Part shown: piece by piece, positions 1 through 11,472 of the stretch
Numbering within the stretch: position 1 is the stretch's first letter
How the letters are laid out: every line of letters begins with the position of its first letter
Assembly (NCBI GenBank): GCA_020740775.1
Contig: JAHEWK010000012.1
Span: forward strand, 1,364,001-1,428,000
Reading direction: 5' to 3'
DNA from: Ilyonectria destructans
Lineage: Eukaryota; Ascomycota; Sordariomycetes; Hypocreales; Nectriaceae
Length of the DNA: 64,000 nucleotides
Position numbers and translations under genes: made by a program
Notes under the pieces: generated by a model
Told to the model about the DNA's origin: nothing
The model's input: only the letters and a program-made list of their open reading frames with translations
The model's database searches: none

Positions 1-349
1 GTAAGTTAATAAGTTGGGTGTTAGTTTTCGTCCTTTTCCTACTCGTCGGCGGATGTCTGGCCTTACGAGCCCAATTGGAAAACGAGACATGTCTAGGGTA
101 GGCATTTTTACCCTGGGGGAGACTAGTAACAACGCTCATCGTCTGCACCTGCGACACCACCCGTTCGTTCGTAGCTTGTACCCCAAAACATCGGAGGTCC
201 CGCCTTGCATCGGAGGTCCCGCTTTGCATGGGACCATTTGCAGGGGGATTCTTAAACTCCGTCCCTCCAAATGTCTTCAGGGACTACATAAAGCCGCAAA
301 CATCCGGGTTGCATTCTACGTTTCACAACTTCCCAAGTTTAACATCGAA
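1..349. other. 5' flank of the GH16 gene
   Basis: No separate gene is seen. The frame of the GH16 first exon is open upstream to about position 14, but the sequence before 350 does not look like protein and the signal peptide begins at 350. A 21-bp unit (CATCGGAGGTCCCGC core) is present twice in tandem at about 190-231. Confidence 0.5.
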
Positions 350-1708
350 ATGCACTTATTAATCACATTTTTCATCTTGGCCGTGCTTTCACTCGGTGGA
401 AGCGCCGCCTTATGCGGTTCCCCATGTGATCTCTACACCATCACTTGGGAAGAAGAATTCGACTCAGCGACAGTAAACACATCGGTTTGGAATTTCCGAA
501 CCGATCAAAAGGCACTCAGTGCCCAGCTTGCTGCAAACGTCGAACAATCCAACGATAACCTCGTCATCAATCTCAAAAAGCAGCAGGTCAACACGTATAG
601 CTAGTAAAGACAGAAAACCACTACCTATTTCACCTCTTATCCTAACTGGATCTCAGCACGGGCGGAGGAGTCATCTCCAAGGCTAATTTCCACTACGGCT
701 ACTTCGAGTCACGGATCCGGATGAATTACGGCCAAGGATGGCATACATCCTTCTGGTTAATGGCTGGAGAGTGAGTACATGCGCCCTGATCCAAATTTTG
801 CGTCGTATTGATCTTTCGTAGCGGCTCTACGACAGTCGACGTTGCGAGTCACACTCACAGTGAAATTGACATATTCGAACGGGACTCTACCACCAATTCC
901 ACGCTGTCGCATAACATCAATCTGTGGAATGCTGACAACACCAGACAGACTAGCTATGGCTCTGGATCGCTCTCAACACCGTATCAATTTCCCGCGTGGC
1001 ATGACTTTGGCGCTCTCTGGAATGAGACCCACGTTGTGTTTTACATTGACGGAACACAGTCGGCTGTCTTGTCCTTCCTGCCATCCAAGTGGATCCACGA
1101 CTACATGAATATCTGGCTGACATCGCTTGCGTACGCTGTTACACCGGATGACACCAAACTTCCGTCAAAGATAGAATCTTCGTACGTTAGATACTATCAA
1201 AAGGACATCGTAAGTCATCCTGGTTGGAGTCAGGCGTGACTGACATGCTGAGTGAATGTAGTACCTCACATCTGGAACACTGTGCTTTGCTCACGCACAA
1301 GGAACCACTCCATGCCGCTCAAACAAAGGCTATACAGAGACCGGGTCATCTTGGTATACGTCTTCACTCACAGGCTACACTGTGGGTCTGGCCACGCGAT
1401 ACAGCTGTAGCGTGGCTGGAGCGACAGCATCGTGGAAAATCGACAGTGCACCCGCTTCTGGCACGTACGAAGTTTGGGTTTGGGTCATGGCAAGGAGCGA
1501 TTCTGACCCTTCTGTTACCTATAAAGTGTTCAAAGATGGTACAAGTGTGCTGCAAACCACCGTCGATCAAACTTCTGGCAGCGCCAGGTGGGTGAGACTC
1601 TTGAGTGGGCAGGGCATCACGACAGGACAGGAGTTGGTCATTAGCATGCTTGCATCCGGATCTGGATGTGCCAGGACAGACACAGTAAAGCTTGTCCGCA
1701 CAGCCTAA
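350..1708 (+). CDS. Secreted GH16 glucanase-like enzyme with golvesin-like C-terminal domain
   Basis: Four exons fit: 350-594, 657-770, 822-1209, 1262-1708 (397 aa). Residues 1-20 form a hydrophobic signal peptide ending GGSAA. The GH16 (concanavalin A-like) domain follows, with a YGYFESRIRM strand motif and the catalytic signature EIDIFE at about residues 134-139 (nucleophile E134, acid/base E139). Residues of about 265-397 carry the WKIDSAPASGTYEVWVWV pattern and the VKLV end of the golvesin/Xly carbohydrate-binding-like beta-sandwich, an uncommon partner for fungal GH16. The likely role is extracellular hydrolysis or remodelling of a beta-glucan-type polysaccharide; the substrate cannot be read. 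The start was chosen for the signal peptide, although the frame is open further upstream. The exon 1 donor (GTATAG) is weak but is the one that gives phase agreement with exon 2. Confidence 0.85.
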
Positions 1709-1971
1709 GTTTGTGTGTCGCATGAGCCTCTTCCTAGACTGGTGACGGTTGGTTGCACTAGGGATTTGGCGCTTTGTAGCATAGTGATCGACTTAGGCCG
1801 AGATGAATTGTTGCGACAGAATTTCTTAAATTGCGATAACAAAATCATGAAAACCAGGTTCTGTTCCGTTCCTAACGCTTCGTGTCGCTTCCGTTCCGTG
1901 TGCCCCAGCAATTTCTCCCAAACAGTTTGCCAAAGCACCAACGAAACCACCAGCAAACACGCAGGCTTACT

Positions 1972-2733
1972 TTATGGCAAGTGTTCTGTCACCTCGCCCG
2001 TGGTGTTGTCCATGCTTGTCACCACTGTATCGGGTGAAAAATTCCCCTGTTCCATGGCTACCAGCACTTGCCTCATGCTGGCTCCGTCTGCTCCTCCCGG
2101 ACCTCGACCCAGAACCTCCTCTGCAAACATCCGGAGCTGCATGGGAAACTGCGAGTCTCCATACTGCTCCATGATGTCGCCCTTTGTGACCGCAGTGTGG
2201 AGATCGCTCCATTGCGACCGGTCCATGCCAAGGCGCTCGCATGCTAGACTCTTTTCTGGGGTCCACCAGTTTGGAAGCAGTCCAGGTCGAGAATGGACAA
2301 GACCCAAGTACCGCTTGAAGCCCACAATCCCACTGTCAGCTCCGCTGTAGAGACTGTCGTCATCAACCTCGCCATCTATGTTGTAGTCGTCTTCGACGCG
2401 AAGCCGATAGGAGTCGATGAGTAGCCTGTACACGTCCGTCTCCGGGCGGTTGTGAAGCCAAGTCTTGTGTTCAAGCTGCGTAAAGGGACGAGAGATGCCC
2501 CGCTCAAGACCTTTGGGCGGAGAGAAAGCTGCTCCCGAACGAGAAGATGTGCCCGTCCCGGATGCAGCCGGACGAGCTCCTGGCGTGGTCGTCTTGCCGC
2601 ATATCTTCTTGTGCTCCTTCCAGTCGGCCTTTTGGCACTCTCGCGAGCAGTACGGCGTTGAAGAGCATTTCCCGCACCGTTTGATGTTTGCTTGGAGCGA
2701 CGTCTTTTTGCAGATGTTGCAGGCGAGAGTCAT
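1972..2733 (-). CDS. MYND zinc-finger protein
   Basis: Single exon, 253 aa. The N-terminal MYND finger spans residues 5-45 (CNICKK, CGKCSSTPYCSRECQKADW, HKKIC), with all zinc-binding Cys/His positions present. MYND fingers mediate protein-protein contacts. The rest is a conserved-looking fungal domain with acidic and glycine-rich segments and no catalytic motif I can name. It is convergent with the GH16 gene, about 260 bp away. The start is the ATG directly before the finger. The frame upstream differs and contains a GATGGATGT-type minisatellite, so no extension is proposed. Partner and function are unknown. Confidence 0.8.
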   Translation of the reverse strand: MTLACNICKKTSLQANIKRCGKCSSTPYCSRECQKADWKEHKKICGKTTTPGARPAASGTGTSSRSGAAFSPPKGLERGISRPFTQLEHKTWLHNRPETDVYRLLIDSYRLRVEDDYNIDGEVDDDSLYSGADSGIVGFKRYLGLVHSRPGLLPNWWTPEKSLACERLGMDRSQWSDLHTAVTKGDIMEQYGDSQFPMQLRMFAEEVLGRGPGGADGASMRQVLVAMEQGNFSPDTVVTSMDNTTGEVTEHLP

Positions 2734-2735
2734 TT

Positions 2736-2793
2736 TGATGGACGTCTGATGGATGTTTGATGGATATTGGATGGATGTCTGATGAATGCTGAT
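2736..2793 (+). repeat. Degenerate TGATGGATGT minisatellite
   Basis: About five imperfect copies of a 10-bp unit (TGATGGATGT and variants) lie just upstream of the MYND start codon, so they are probably in its 5' UTR or proximal promoter. Confidence 0.7.
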
Positions 2794-3442
2794 GGAAGTC
2801 GCGAGCTATAAGCGTTGATTTGTTAGTGAAGTAATTCGCATTTTGGATGATGACTAAGTACCTAAGGCACAGAGTAGGCTGTCCCAAGACTCCTGGTGGA
2901 AATAAAACTAAAAAAGAGAGTTTGAGTTTGCGAGGGCAAGAGAGAGGCGGTCTATTTATGTGGCAGCTGAGCTGAAAAGAAGTAATTATTTGCTGAGGTT
3001 TCAATGTACTAAAGCGGGGTTCCACAAGTCCTGTGGCGCCACGCACGCCCGGCATGAAAACTAGAAGTGCAATTTCTGCTCCTTTATCTTTAATATTCTA
3101 CAATATTTTATTATGTTGTCTAATTGATAGTCTGTTGGGGCTATTATATTGAGAAATTCTTAGTGCAAGAGGGAATTGGAAGACTTTCGGAATCGTACTT
3201 TACCTGCTACGCGGTGCCACGTGTAGTATTATTACAGAGGAGACGAGGTTCACATTGCAGGCGGAAGATCAAAGGCGGTCAGTGGGCACCAAGAAACGGT
3301 ACAAGATAGGACGTGTTTTAACTTCGTTTGTTTTCATCAGATCATGACTCCCCAGCCTTTACGTGTGCTGGTTTATATTTTACGTCACTGCATGAGCCGA
3401 GACAGCGACTTCGGATTTAGATATGTTTGTCATATGGGAACC
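2794..3442. other. Intergenic, no gene seen
   Basis: AT-rich from about 3060 to 3130. The short open frames have no recognisable protein features. It holds the upstream region of the MYND gene and the 3' end of the Zn2Cys6 gene. Confidence 0.5.
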
Positions 3443-5601
3443 CTACTGCCAATCTGCACGGAGCCAGTCAAAGGTATCTAGCAGATCAAAATTAAAGCCT
3501 GGCGCATTTGCAAAATCCCAATCTAGAGATTGAAGAGCGCCCCCGTTGTCCGTGCCAGCGTTGAGATGATGATCCAGCACACCCTGGATAATGGTCTTGC
3601 AATCTGCGCAGAGGTCTGCATTTGGCGCAGGCGGACGGACCCAGTCAAGAAAACCGATCAGAAGACTTAGTTGCTGGATAATGGCGGAGCGGCTCAGGCG
3701 CGGATCTTTCGGATGAGTCCCACGGAATGATGGCCTCAGGAGCTCGAGGCAGAGAATCCCACCAGCGGGGGCTCCGAACGCCATTACCTGGCAGTGTGAT
3801 TAGTAGGAAATTTCAAGCATGGTAGTTTTACTCACTAGCCACTCGAAATTACGTCGCATAGTAGCGAATTGATCTTTGTGCGTCCAAAAGACAAGCGTCA
3901 GGATAACCATGTCAAAACTTGTAAGCAGCAAGTTGCCTTCGTCCGCTGCACCATTGCGGAGTAGTAGTCTCTCTACGAAAAAGAGGTTTTGTAGATGTCC
4001 CAGATGGACTAAAATTCTGGTATAGAGCACCTCGATATCCAGGCTTGGGTCAAATAGGTTTCCAGCGTCGTAAACTAAGCTGGCGGGGAACTCGGCCATG
4101 GTATTTAATTGACGTGCTTTCAGGTTCCTATTTACTGCTGATTAGCCTGGGATTCATGACGCGCTAGTGTAAAACATACTGAAGCTGGTCAAGAGTTACT
4201 GTCATCGTATGGTCCAGGGCAATTTCGACCAGCTCATCCAAAATGATGGCAATCATATACCTCGCTCTGACGAGGGTGGCAGGATACAACTCGCCCTTTG
4301 TATTCCAACCGCGCTCATCTAAGGAATTGACAGCGCTCATCAAGGTCGATTCGTCAGCGGTTAGGTCCTCGTCTCGAATGTCAAGTGGGAGAGGCGTTGT
4401 GCAATAACGACGAGTTATGAGAGGCGGACGGCCGGTAAATGACACAGTGAACTTGTCGCTGTTGAATACTTGTGCAAAGAGACGGCGTTTATTCTCAGAA
4501 CACAGGGACGGCTTATATGGTGTAACGGGTTGTTGGACATGCATGCCCAAAAATGTCAACATGGAGACTGTCATGCCATGGGAGTTCCAACAGGAGAGAC
4601 CTAGAGTTCTTAGCAGTCTGCCTTGGTGTGAAAACATCGAACTTACTAGCATCGCCAACAATGATGGACTCGAGCGTGGCCTTCCGACGACAAAGGTCAA
4701 GGAGCAAGTCATTCCCCTCGTTGAAATAGCGCGCGAGATCGATGCAGTACCCAAGGCATGCTAAAGCTGTCTCGGTGGACTTTTTGCCAACCATCCAAGC
4801 AAGGTGGCCGGTTCGGAGTGAGTCGAGAGCGTCTGAGATGCGCTCTAGATACGCCCATAGCAGACCTAGCGATTCCCACCTCAGGTTGGAACCGCAGAAC
4901 TGCTCTAGCCATTCCCACGGACTAGTATGGATGTCTCGAAAAGGTCGAACGGTGTTTTGACAGATCTGCTCCGCAATTCGTTCCAGCTCTGACTCACCCA
5001 CATCGCGTTGAGCGCAAAAGGTTTCTTGGAGGGAACGAACGATGTTGGCTACAGCAATGTGAGACCATCCTTTATCTTCGCAGGGGTTGTCGCGAAATAT
5101 CATTTGTTCATTTGGTTGACCGGGGAGGTGTTCAAGGACAAAAAGGCATGCTTGGCGGATTGGTGACGGCAAATCTCGAAAACGAATACCCTCTCGGGCC
5201 TTTCCTCTCGAACCTTTGGCAGAGTCTTGTTCTGTATCAGGTCCGTGTAGCAGAGATAGACTATGTCTTGTCTCCTCGAAAACCGTGGAATGGCTGGTGA
5301 AGCCGAGATAGCCTGGACCAGAGGGCGGACTGGATATCAGTATTGGCCTGGTGGGTTCGGCTGGTCTCGCGGCTTCACCAGACGCCGGCGCATCCGCAAC
5401 TTGTTGATTTGACGTTTGCCTCAGCGTCTTTGACCTCGTAGATGACGCCGAGTAGACGCATTCCCCATCCTGGCCTCTCTTCCGACATCGGTTGCACACG
5501 GGCTGTCCGTGATCACAGGCGACCTTGCGTGCTCGGCATGGATCGCAGGCCTGTGGTCGGCCGTTTGGTCGCCGAGGAGGTGACAGGCCAACATGGTCCA
5601 T
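3443..5601 (-). CDS. Zn2Cys6 transcription factor with fungal-specific TF domain
   Basis: Four exons: 5601-4647, 4600-4180, 4127-3836, 3787-3443 (670 aa). Introns are 46, 52 and 48 bp, all GT-AG. The zinc cluster is C19, C22, C29, C36, C39, C48 (C-x2-C-x6-C-x6-C-x2-C-x8-C) and binds DNA as a binuclear Zn cluster. The middle and C-terminal parts match the fungal-specific transcription factor (middle homology) region, including the NKRRLFAQVFNSDK and GRPPLITRRYC segments typical of that fold. It should be a nuclear pathway-specific regulator. It is divergent from the SAT4-type membrane protein gene across 1.34 kb, so the two may share control. The target is unknown. Confidence 0.85.
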
Positions 5602-6943
5602 CTTCTCAGCTGTTCATTTCGACATTGCCACCTGGTGTTGTGCTGTCTCGGTGCATGATAAACGTGAGACGGGGACTGTGAGTAATTAGGAACTCAGGTT
5701 TCCGCTTGAAATGGACCCGCTGACGGAGCATTGTCCAATCAGAGAAAGACATCGTCAGCTGACTTCCCATTCATGACTCCTTTCAGACCGCGACTAGGTC
5801 TGAGTCTCTCACAACCGTGAAACTGGTAGCATCACTCTCAATCCCTTTGCGTAGAAATGCGGGCTGAGACGAATACCAAAAGATTGCTGCGAGATTTGCC
5901 AAAGCGATGGTGGTTTGGGGGGCTTCATCTTAAAGCTACATCATCCGAACGGATGCTTATGCGCAACGCCACGTTCAACAATTGCCGGTCGCTCAGCCGT
6001 GGTAGCGTAAACCCTATGAGTAACTAATTAAGGGGCGTGGGCTTTGGTCACAATTAGTTTGATGCCGGATGCAAGGGCTGATGCGGCAAAGACAAACGAG
6101 CCTTACCAAATGGGGGACGAGCTGAGGGATGCCCTACGCAAGTGAATTTGTCGACTGCGCTTTCGGTAGCCTTTCACTGAAAGAGAAGATAATGGGGTTG
6201 GAAATAACTGATTCCTGATTGATCTAGAAACTACAATAGACTGACAATCCTGGACCCAACAGGCGCACCCGACTTATCGATCACATGCGTAAATAACCCA
6301 TCCGCGCTGCCAGCAGTGCAACGAGGTTATCGTTTAGCGCACCCTTGGTGAAGCATCGATGGCTTATTTCTCATTGCTTGGGTGTCCACAAGCAAAAAGA
6401 ATTTCCCAATTCTTTTGTTCATGGTGAGAGCTGCCAGAGCGCAATTCTCCTGCCTCGTACAAGCGCTACCCTTTGGATAGATTAAGCATATGAGCTCATC
6501 ACTCTATGGAGGAACCAGATCTTCGTGGCAAGCTAATTATTCCTTGACTCGCGGCGTTGTCTCATCATGCAGAGTGAGAATTAAACACAAGTTCTGGGTG
6601 GCGGCGGTGACTACACGTGGGCCATTCTAGACCAAGCCTGCCAGACCTTAGTCAAAGTTTCCTCGGCCGCACTTCCGGGAAGCTCGATTTTCGGATGCCC
6701 ACTTGCCGCAAAATCAATCTAGTCAATATACAATTGAATTGGGCTTAGTCGCCTTGTCGTACAAGCCTATATAACTACGCAGCACCCACATGTCGGATCC
6801 CGAGGAATGGAGACCATATGGTCTTGTTTAGTCCTTCCTCGTCAGGATCCACCGCCAGATGCAACAATCGATTACGGCACGAGTCCCCTCCCCCACAGCC
6901 TGAAATACCAATGATCCGGTCGACAATAGAGAATTAGGCGACC
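5602..6943. promoter_or_regulatory. Divergent intergenic region between Zn2Cys6 factor and SAT4-type gene
   Basis: No protein-like frame in 1.34 kb. A TATATAA element at 6769-6775 lies about 170 bp before the SAT4-type start and is a plausible core promoter element. Nothing else is assigned. Confidence 0.45.
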
Positions 6944-8276
6944 ATGGGAGTAGTTGGTTGCGGGCCGGTCCCCGTTATGGTGTGTCTGCCGCGGTGGTAG
7001 TTTGGTTTCATTGCTAACCGGAGCACCGACTCCTGGTAGGTTGTGGGATGGGTTCTCGTAGCCATCGCCACAGGCGTCATATTCGCTCGTATTTACCTGC
7101 GCCTAAAGATCCAAAGGCGACGACTCCTCGTTAGCGATGCACTAATGGCTGCTGCGTGGGTTTTTGCGGTTGCCGAGGTTAGCACCCATGTTATTATGAT
7201 GAATCTCGGTGGGCTCGACAAAGGGGTCGGAACAACACCGGTGGGGTTTCATGGCAATTCCGATAAGTTACAAGCAATCACAAAGGTAATTGAACGACAT
7301 GGAGGACTAAATCAGCCTCCAGAGCAGAAAGGATGAGAGGTCGTCGTAGCTAACGGAGTCTTGTCTAGGCATACTGGTTCAGCCAAATCCCGTTCTTCGT
7401 GGCCGTGTACCTATGCAAGGCAGCTCTACTTTCCATGTACCTGGAAATATTTCCAGTCTTCATGCGGAAGAGAAGGATTTTCTCATGGATGACCATTTGC
7501 TACAACATCCTTGCGCTAGTAGCAACTCTTGTTGTTACGTATCGTCTCTGCTATCCGATCGATAGGTTATGGTCAGTATAGATATTTCTATTCGACATTG
7601 GGCTTGATTTAACAAGCATAGGGATATAAATCTTGAGAGAGCCTGTCCTGGTTCACTCGGGAAAAAGATGTTCAACATCAGCTGGGCTCTTAATTTTGCC
7701 GGGGATATGCTAGGTAAGATGAAACTAACCCGCACGAGATAAACTGCTTTAACACCAAAACAGTCTTTTTTCTGCCTTGGCTTGTCGTCCCTGGGTTAAA
7801 AATTCGGACAAAGCTCAAGATTGGACTCTATGCCACGTTTCTACTTGGCCTCATCACCATTATGTTCAGCATTATCCGCTTTGTGTATATCGCTAAGTCA
7901 CAAGTGAGAGACTCAGTGCCTTACAGCACAGTTAGTATGTATGCCGGAGTTGGAGCGGCAAGTTGGAGATGGGCTGACCAAGTGCTTAGTGCTGTGGTCC
8001 ACAATCGAAATGAACCTCGGTCTCATCATTGCGTGCTTGCCATCTCTCCGACCGTACCTCAGGGTCGAGGAGGAGAAATCTCGAGGCTACCAGGGACCGT
8101 CGGGATCGGGTGACTCGTCCAGGAGACTGGAGAGTGGAGCAATATGCTCCGTAGCGATGCATACCCTGTCAAACTGCGATAACCTTTGGGATGCTCGCCA
8201 TAGCAATGGCAGCGAAGCCGAGATTGTGGAAGCGAAGTCAGACGAAGGAGTTCCGTCGACAACAGGATCTGTTTAA
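6944..8276 (+). CDS. SAT4-family (fungal rhodopsin-like) integral membrane protein
   Basis: Six exons: 6944-6979, 7040-7285, 7369-7571, 7622-7713, 7764-7934, 7990-8276 (344 aa). It shows the seven-helix pattern of the SAT4/rhodopsin-like (PTH11-related) family. Helix 1 is in WVLVAIATGVIFARIYLRLK. The interhelical Cys appears in RLCYPIDRLW, followed by PGSLG and the loop FNISWALNFAGDML. The typical final helix is LWSTIEMNLGLIIACLPSLR. The C-terminal tail of about 85 residues is polar and probably cytosolic. Members are plasma-membrane or vacuolar proteins, some with receptor-like roles in surface sensing; no ligand is known here. The 12-codon first exon and the intron at 7935-7989 were chosen by phase and donor strength (GTGTGT, GTATGT). 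Confidence 0.8.
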
Positions 8277-8557
8277 CCAAGGTAGAAATATAGATGTTTA
8301 ATGTTTAATGTTATTGAATACAATTGTGCTGGCACAATCATGCTGAATCTTCTCCCAGCCTCGGAGGGTAGAGGTGAGGAATCAGCGTGCCGTTCATCCT
8401 CCGAGACGGGAGCATTGTCAACCGTCCCATTGACGATGTAATTAGCAAGTCGTGCCACTGAAGCCATAGTGTCTATTCCAATACTCCGAGGATACATAAA
8501 GTAAAACCGAGAATATTAATCAATCAGACATTTCATTATTATAGTGATGGTATCGAT

Positions 8558-9664
8558 CTAGAAGTCAAACGGTTCTACCTCTACAGTCGTGTTTCCCTCC
8601 AACGCATCCTTGATCGCTTGGCACACTGCCAGAGCTGCAAGTCCTGCCTCTGCTGTGCAACTCGGGGACTCCTGATCTCGGATAACCTTGACGAAGTGAT
8701 TTAGTTGCAGTTCGAAAGGGATTCCCTCCGGCACCGGGATGTTCTCCTTCACGAGCTCCGTGTTCCACGACTTTGTCTTGCCGGTATACGACCAGGTGGT
8801 CATATCCGGCACACTCAAAGACCCCTCGGTGCCAAAGATGCGGTAAAAGTCCTGTCCTGACTTTGGAATCAGGGGGTTCTCGCCGGTTCCGGCCTCGAAG
8901 TTGTACGGGGAGGGGAGGTTGTCGGAGATGATGAAGCTTCCCACAGCGCCGGACTTGAACCGGATGGTGAGCACGGCACCTTCTTCGGCCTCAAACCCAC
9001 GTTGCGATACGGTCTTTTCGGCGTGTACCCTGACAATGGGGCCAAAGAGGTAATGCAATAGGTCGACTTCGTGAATCATGTTGATCAATATGACTCCGCC
9101 AGTCTTGCTCCTCCTCCACTCCCCAGGAGCGTCAAAGTAGTCCAAGGGCTTGTAAGTCGCCCAGATGCCGTTGATGGCAACGACATTGCCCAGAGATCCA
9201 GAAGAGACGATTTCTTTTGCCTTGACCATGTACGGGTTAAAGCGACGGTGGTGCCCCACGATGGCCTTGACCTTGGTCTCTCTCAAATGCTCCAGAAGCT
9301 CTTTTCCGCTCGCAACGTCGGTGCTGAACGGCTTCTCGATCAACACATGGACTCCGCCGGCCACCAGCTCTTTTGAGATGGGCACGTGGGTGTGATTTGG
9401 TGTGCAGATGATGGCGGCGTCGGGCTTGTGCGGCGATGCGAGCAATTCGGCGACGGATTTGTAGTAGGCGGTGTTGAGTTCCTCGGCGAGTGCCTTTCCT
9501 CCGGGCATTAAATCAACAATGGCAACGAGGTCGGCGTCATTGTTGGCTACAACGGTTCTGGCATGTCGAGGCCCGATTAGGCCAACGCCGATTACGGCAA
9601 TTTTGACTCTGGGCGGGGTCGACATGTTGGAGGCGAGTGGGAGATGGAGTGTGAATTGGCTCAA
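8558..9664 (-). CDS. Gfo/Idh/MocA family NAD(P)-dependent oxidoreductase
   Basis: Single exon of 368 aa, or 355 aa if translation starts at the second Met (position 9625, directly before the Rossmann strand), which is the better-fitting start. The N-terminal Rossmann fold has AVIGVGLIGPRHA. EKPFSTD is the conserved EKP motif with catalytic Lys. The C-terminal alpha/beta substrate domain contains GGVILINMIHEVDLLHYLFG (HEVD, the family's catalytic His region). Members oxidise or reduce sugars, inositols or related polyols in the cytosol. The exact substrate is not readable. It has no tightly linked partner. Confidence 0.88.
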   Translation of the reverse strand: MSQFTLHLPLASNMSTPPRVKIAVIGVGLIGPRHARTVVANNDADLVAIVDLMPGGKALAEELNTAYYKSVAELLASPHKPDAAIICTPNHTHVPISKELVAGGVHVLIEKPFSTDVASGKELLEHLRETKVKAIVGHHRRFNPYMVKAKEIVSSGSLGNVVAINGIWATYKPLDYFDAPGEWRRSKTGGVILINMIHEVDLLHYLFGPIVRVHAEKTVSQRGFEAEEGAVLTIRFKSGAVGSFIISDNLPSPYNFEAGTGENPLIPKSGQDFYRIFGTEGSLSVPDMTTWSYTGKTKSWNTELVKENIPVPEGIPFELQLNHFVKVIRDQESPSCTAEAGLAALAVCQAIKDALEGNTTVEVEPFDF

Positions 9665-10266
9665 TCTAGAGTCGAAATCTTGACAATGATTTGACTCAAT
9701 TCAGAAGAAGAAGAACCTGGAAATTAGATTGGACAGCAGTACACATGCGCGGTATAATGGGCAATGATGAGTTGATATAGTCGATAAACAATCATCCTCT
9801 GCTAGTCAGTCATGCCAAAACATTTTGCCGCATCCACTGTCTCCGTGGGGTCTCCCGCGGGGTAATGGAGTTGGTCATGGCGGTTGAGCTTGAGGCGCTG
9901 TGACTGCTCACCAACCACAGTCTTAGCCTGCTAAACATTCTACCGCCTGGACTTCACTAGAGTAGTTGTGGTGTGATGACTCCCAAGTTATCTTCCGACA
10001 ACGGCCGCAGAGTCATATCATAGGTCAAGTCTCGTCGATATTGATTGAGCCTGGATCCACTGTCACCCGTATGCGGCATCGTTTGGATCATTCAACAACC
10101 CCAGATTCTTGTTCATTCCCCCCGTCAGATCCCCCGCATTACCTGGAGGTGGGCCTTGAACTCATCCGCTGCAGGCTACGATTTCAAGAATAACCCGGAA
10201 TTCCGAGGGATGGTCCCCGCATTGTCGCGGAGAATTGCGTTGTTCAGGGCGTGGGCAGCGTTAGTA
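9665..10266. other. Intergenic; contains a short copy of a dispersed repeat
   Basis: No gene. Positions 10044-10066 match 18525-18547 at 22 of 23 bases (ATTGAGCCTGG.TCCACTGTCAC), a fragment of the repeat described at 16253 and 18408. Confidence 0.45.
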
Positions 10267-10908
10267 TCATCGTCGTAGCCGCGCGTCCCCAGTTATCCTG
10301 GACGAATAGCTCGTCGAGGCCAGCGGTGAAGATGGTTGGGGTCTCTGAGAAGTCGACCTCGCGGGGCAGGGCGTCCCGCACGAGACACGAGACAGCGTCG
10401 AAAATTGCCAGAACATCAATAGGGTTGCCTCGCAGACCTCGAATTGGAACTTCATCATCAGAGCACCCCAGCGGTTCGAGCCACCGCTGACGGAGCCATT
10501 CCCGATGTTCGGCACTGCCGTAATATAAGCCTCGGTGGCGATGGCGATCGCCCGGAACTGTGCGCGGCGGCGTTTGGACGAGCCAAAAGTTTTGACGTCC
10601 TTGTCCCTTTGATTGACCTTGCTTATCTTGTCGACATCCCTGAAAAGTTTCCCAGGCGCCGTATAGGCGTTGGTGGAGGTGATAGGGTAAGGGTGTGTGG
10701 TATTGTTGTATATAAGCATGCTGCCGTAGCTGCGGAAGCCGCTAATGTACATATAGACGTTGATCTTAGACTGCTTATTACCGTTCTTGTAGTTGTCTTT
10801 AATAGTCTTGAAATTTGGGGATTTATTGCAGAGATTGATATATACCTTCAGTGTATCTCCATCGAGTTCTTTGAGCACTAGAACACACTCTTTCTTCTTA
10901 TTCTTCAA
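10267..10908 (-). pseudogene. Decayed gene resembling a ribosome-inactivating (N-glycosidase) protein
   Basis: An open frame covers the N-terminal part, but the similarity moves to another frame near 10430-10440, where coding-like sequence continues to about 10268. A short hydrophobic strand is followed by a Tyr-containing GFRS-type segment, later a TEAY helix, and in the shifted frame an NWGR segment. Their order and spacing resemble the RIP fold (the Tyr, Glu and Trp landmarks). The usual active-site helix pattern is not fully kept. No signal peptide or lectin domain is visible. The frame break and AT-rich 5' half indicate a non-functional relic. The family assignment is tentative, from motif order only. 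Confidence 0.35.
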
Positions 10909-11472
10909 GATGTCAAAGGATTGGAGGAGGGATACGGTAGCACATTAGACAAGTTCGGCGAAAGCTGCAAATGGTCGATATCTCATATGCTCAAAGCCTA
11001 AAATAAAGATTGAATTGTAACTATAAGAATTACTGGAACTTTGTGCTATTTATGTAGACTCTAAGCTACTTGAAGAAATTAGAGACTTGGATGCTAAAGA
11101 TTTGGGGTTAAATGCGCTAAAGCTTGAGGGTCTTGCGATAATTAATTTATAGAAGGTGTTTGTAGTCCTAAAGGTTAGGGGGTAAACGCACTGAAAATTA
11201 AGGCTAGATGCACTGAGAATTGGCAGCTTTTTCCGACTGGAACCTTCGTGCAGCCGTAGAGGGCCACTAGATGGGACGGAATTTGACTTCGTTCTACACT
11301 GTGACTGATTGATTCAGTGCACAGCGCGGAACATTAAATCATGGAAACCTCACTAGTTTCGTATGACAACCCAACTTAGGTGGGGATGACATAGCTCGAG
11401 TACAGTCGAAAACCGCCCGAGATCACAGCGATTGAAGTAGCTACATACCTCGCCATTCACCGACCTCCTAGT
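10909..11472. other. AT-rich intergenic DNA
   Basis: No protein-like frame. It is AT-rich to about 11220, as expected for decayed sequence. Confidence 0.4.

Noticed and set aside
14..349. Upstream in-frame extension of the GH16 first exon
   Set aside because: It places about 110 non-conserved residues before a clear signal peptide; the ATG at 350 is a better start.
10470..10490. GGTTCGAGCC, tRNA T-loop-like
   Set aside because: No matching acceptor, D or anticodon arms nearby.
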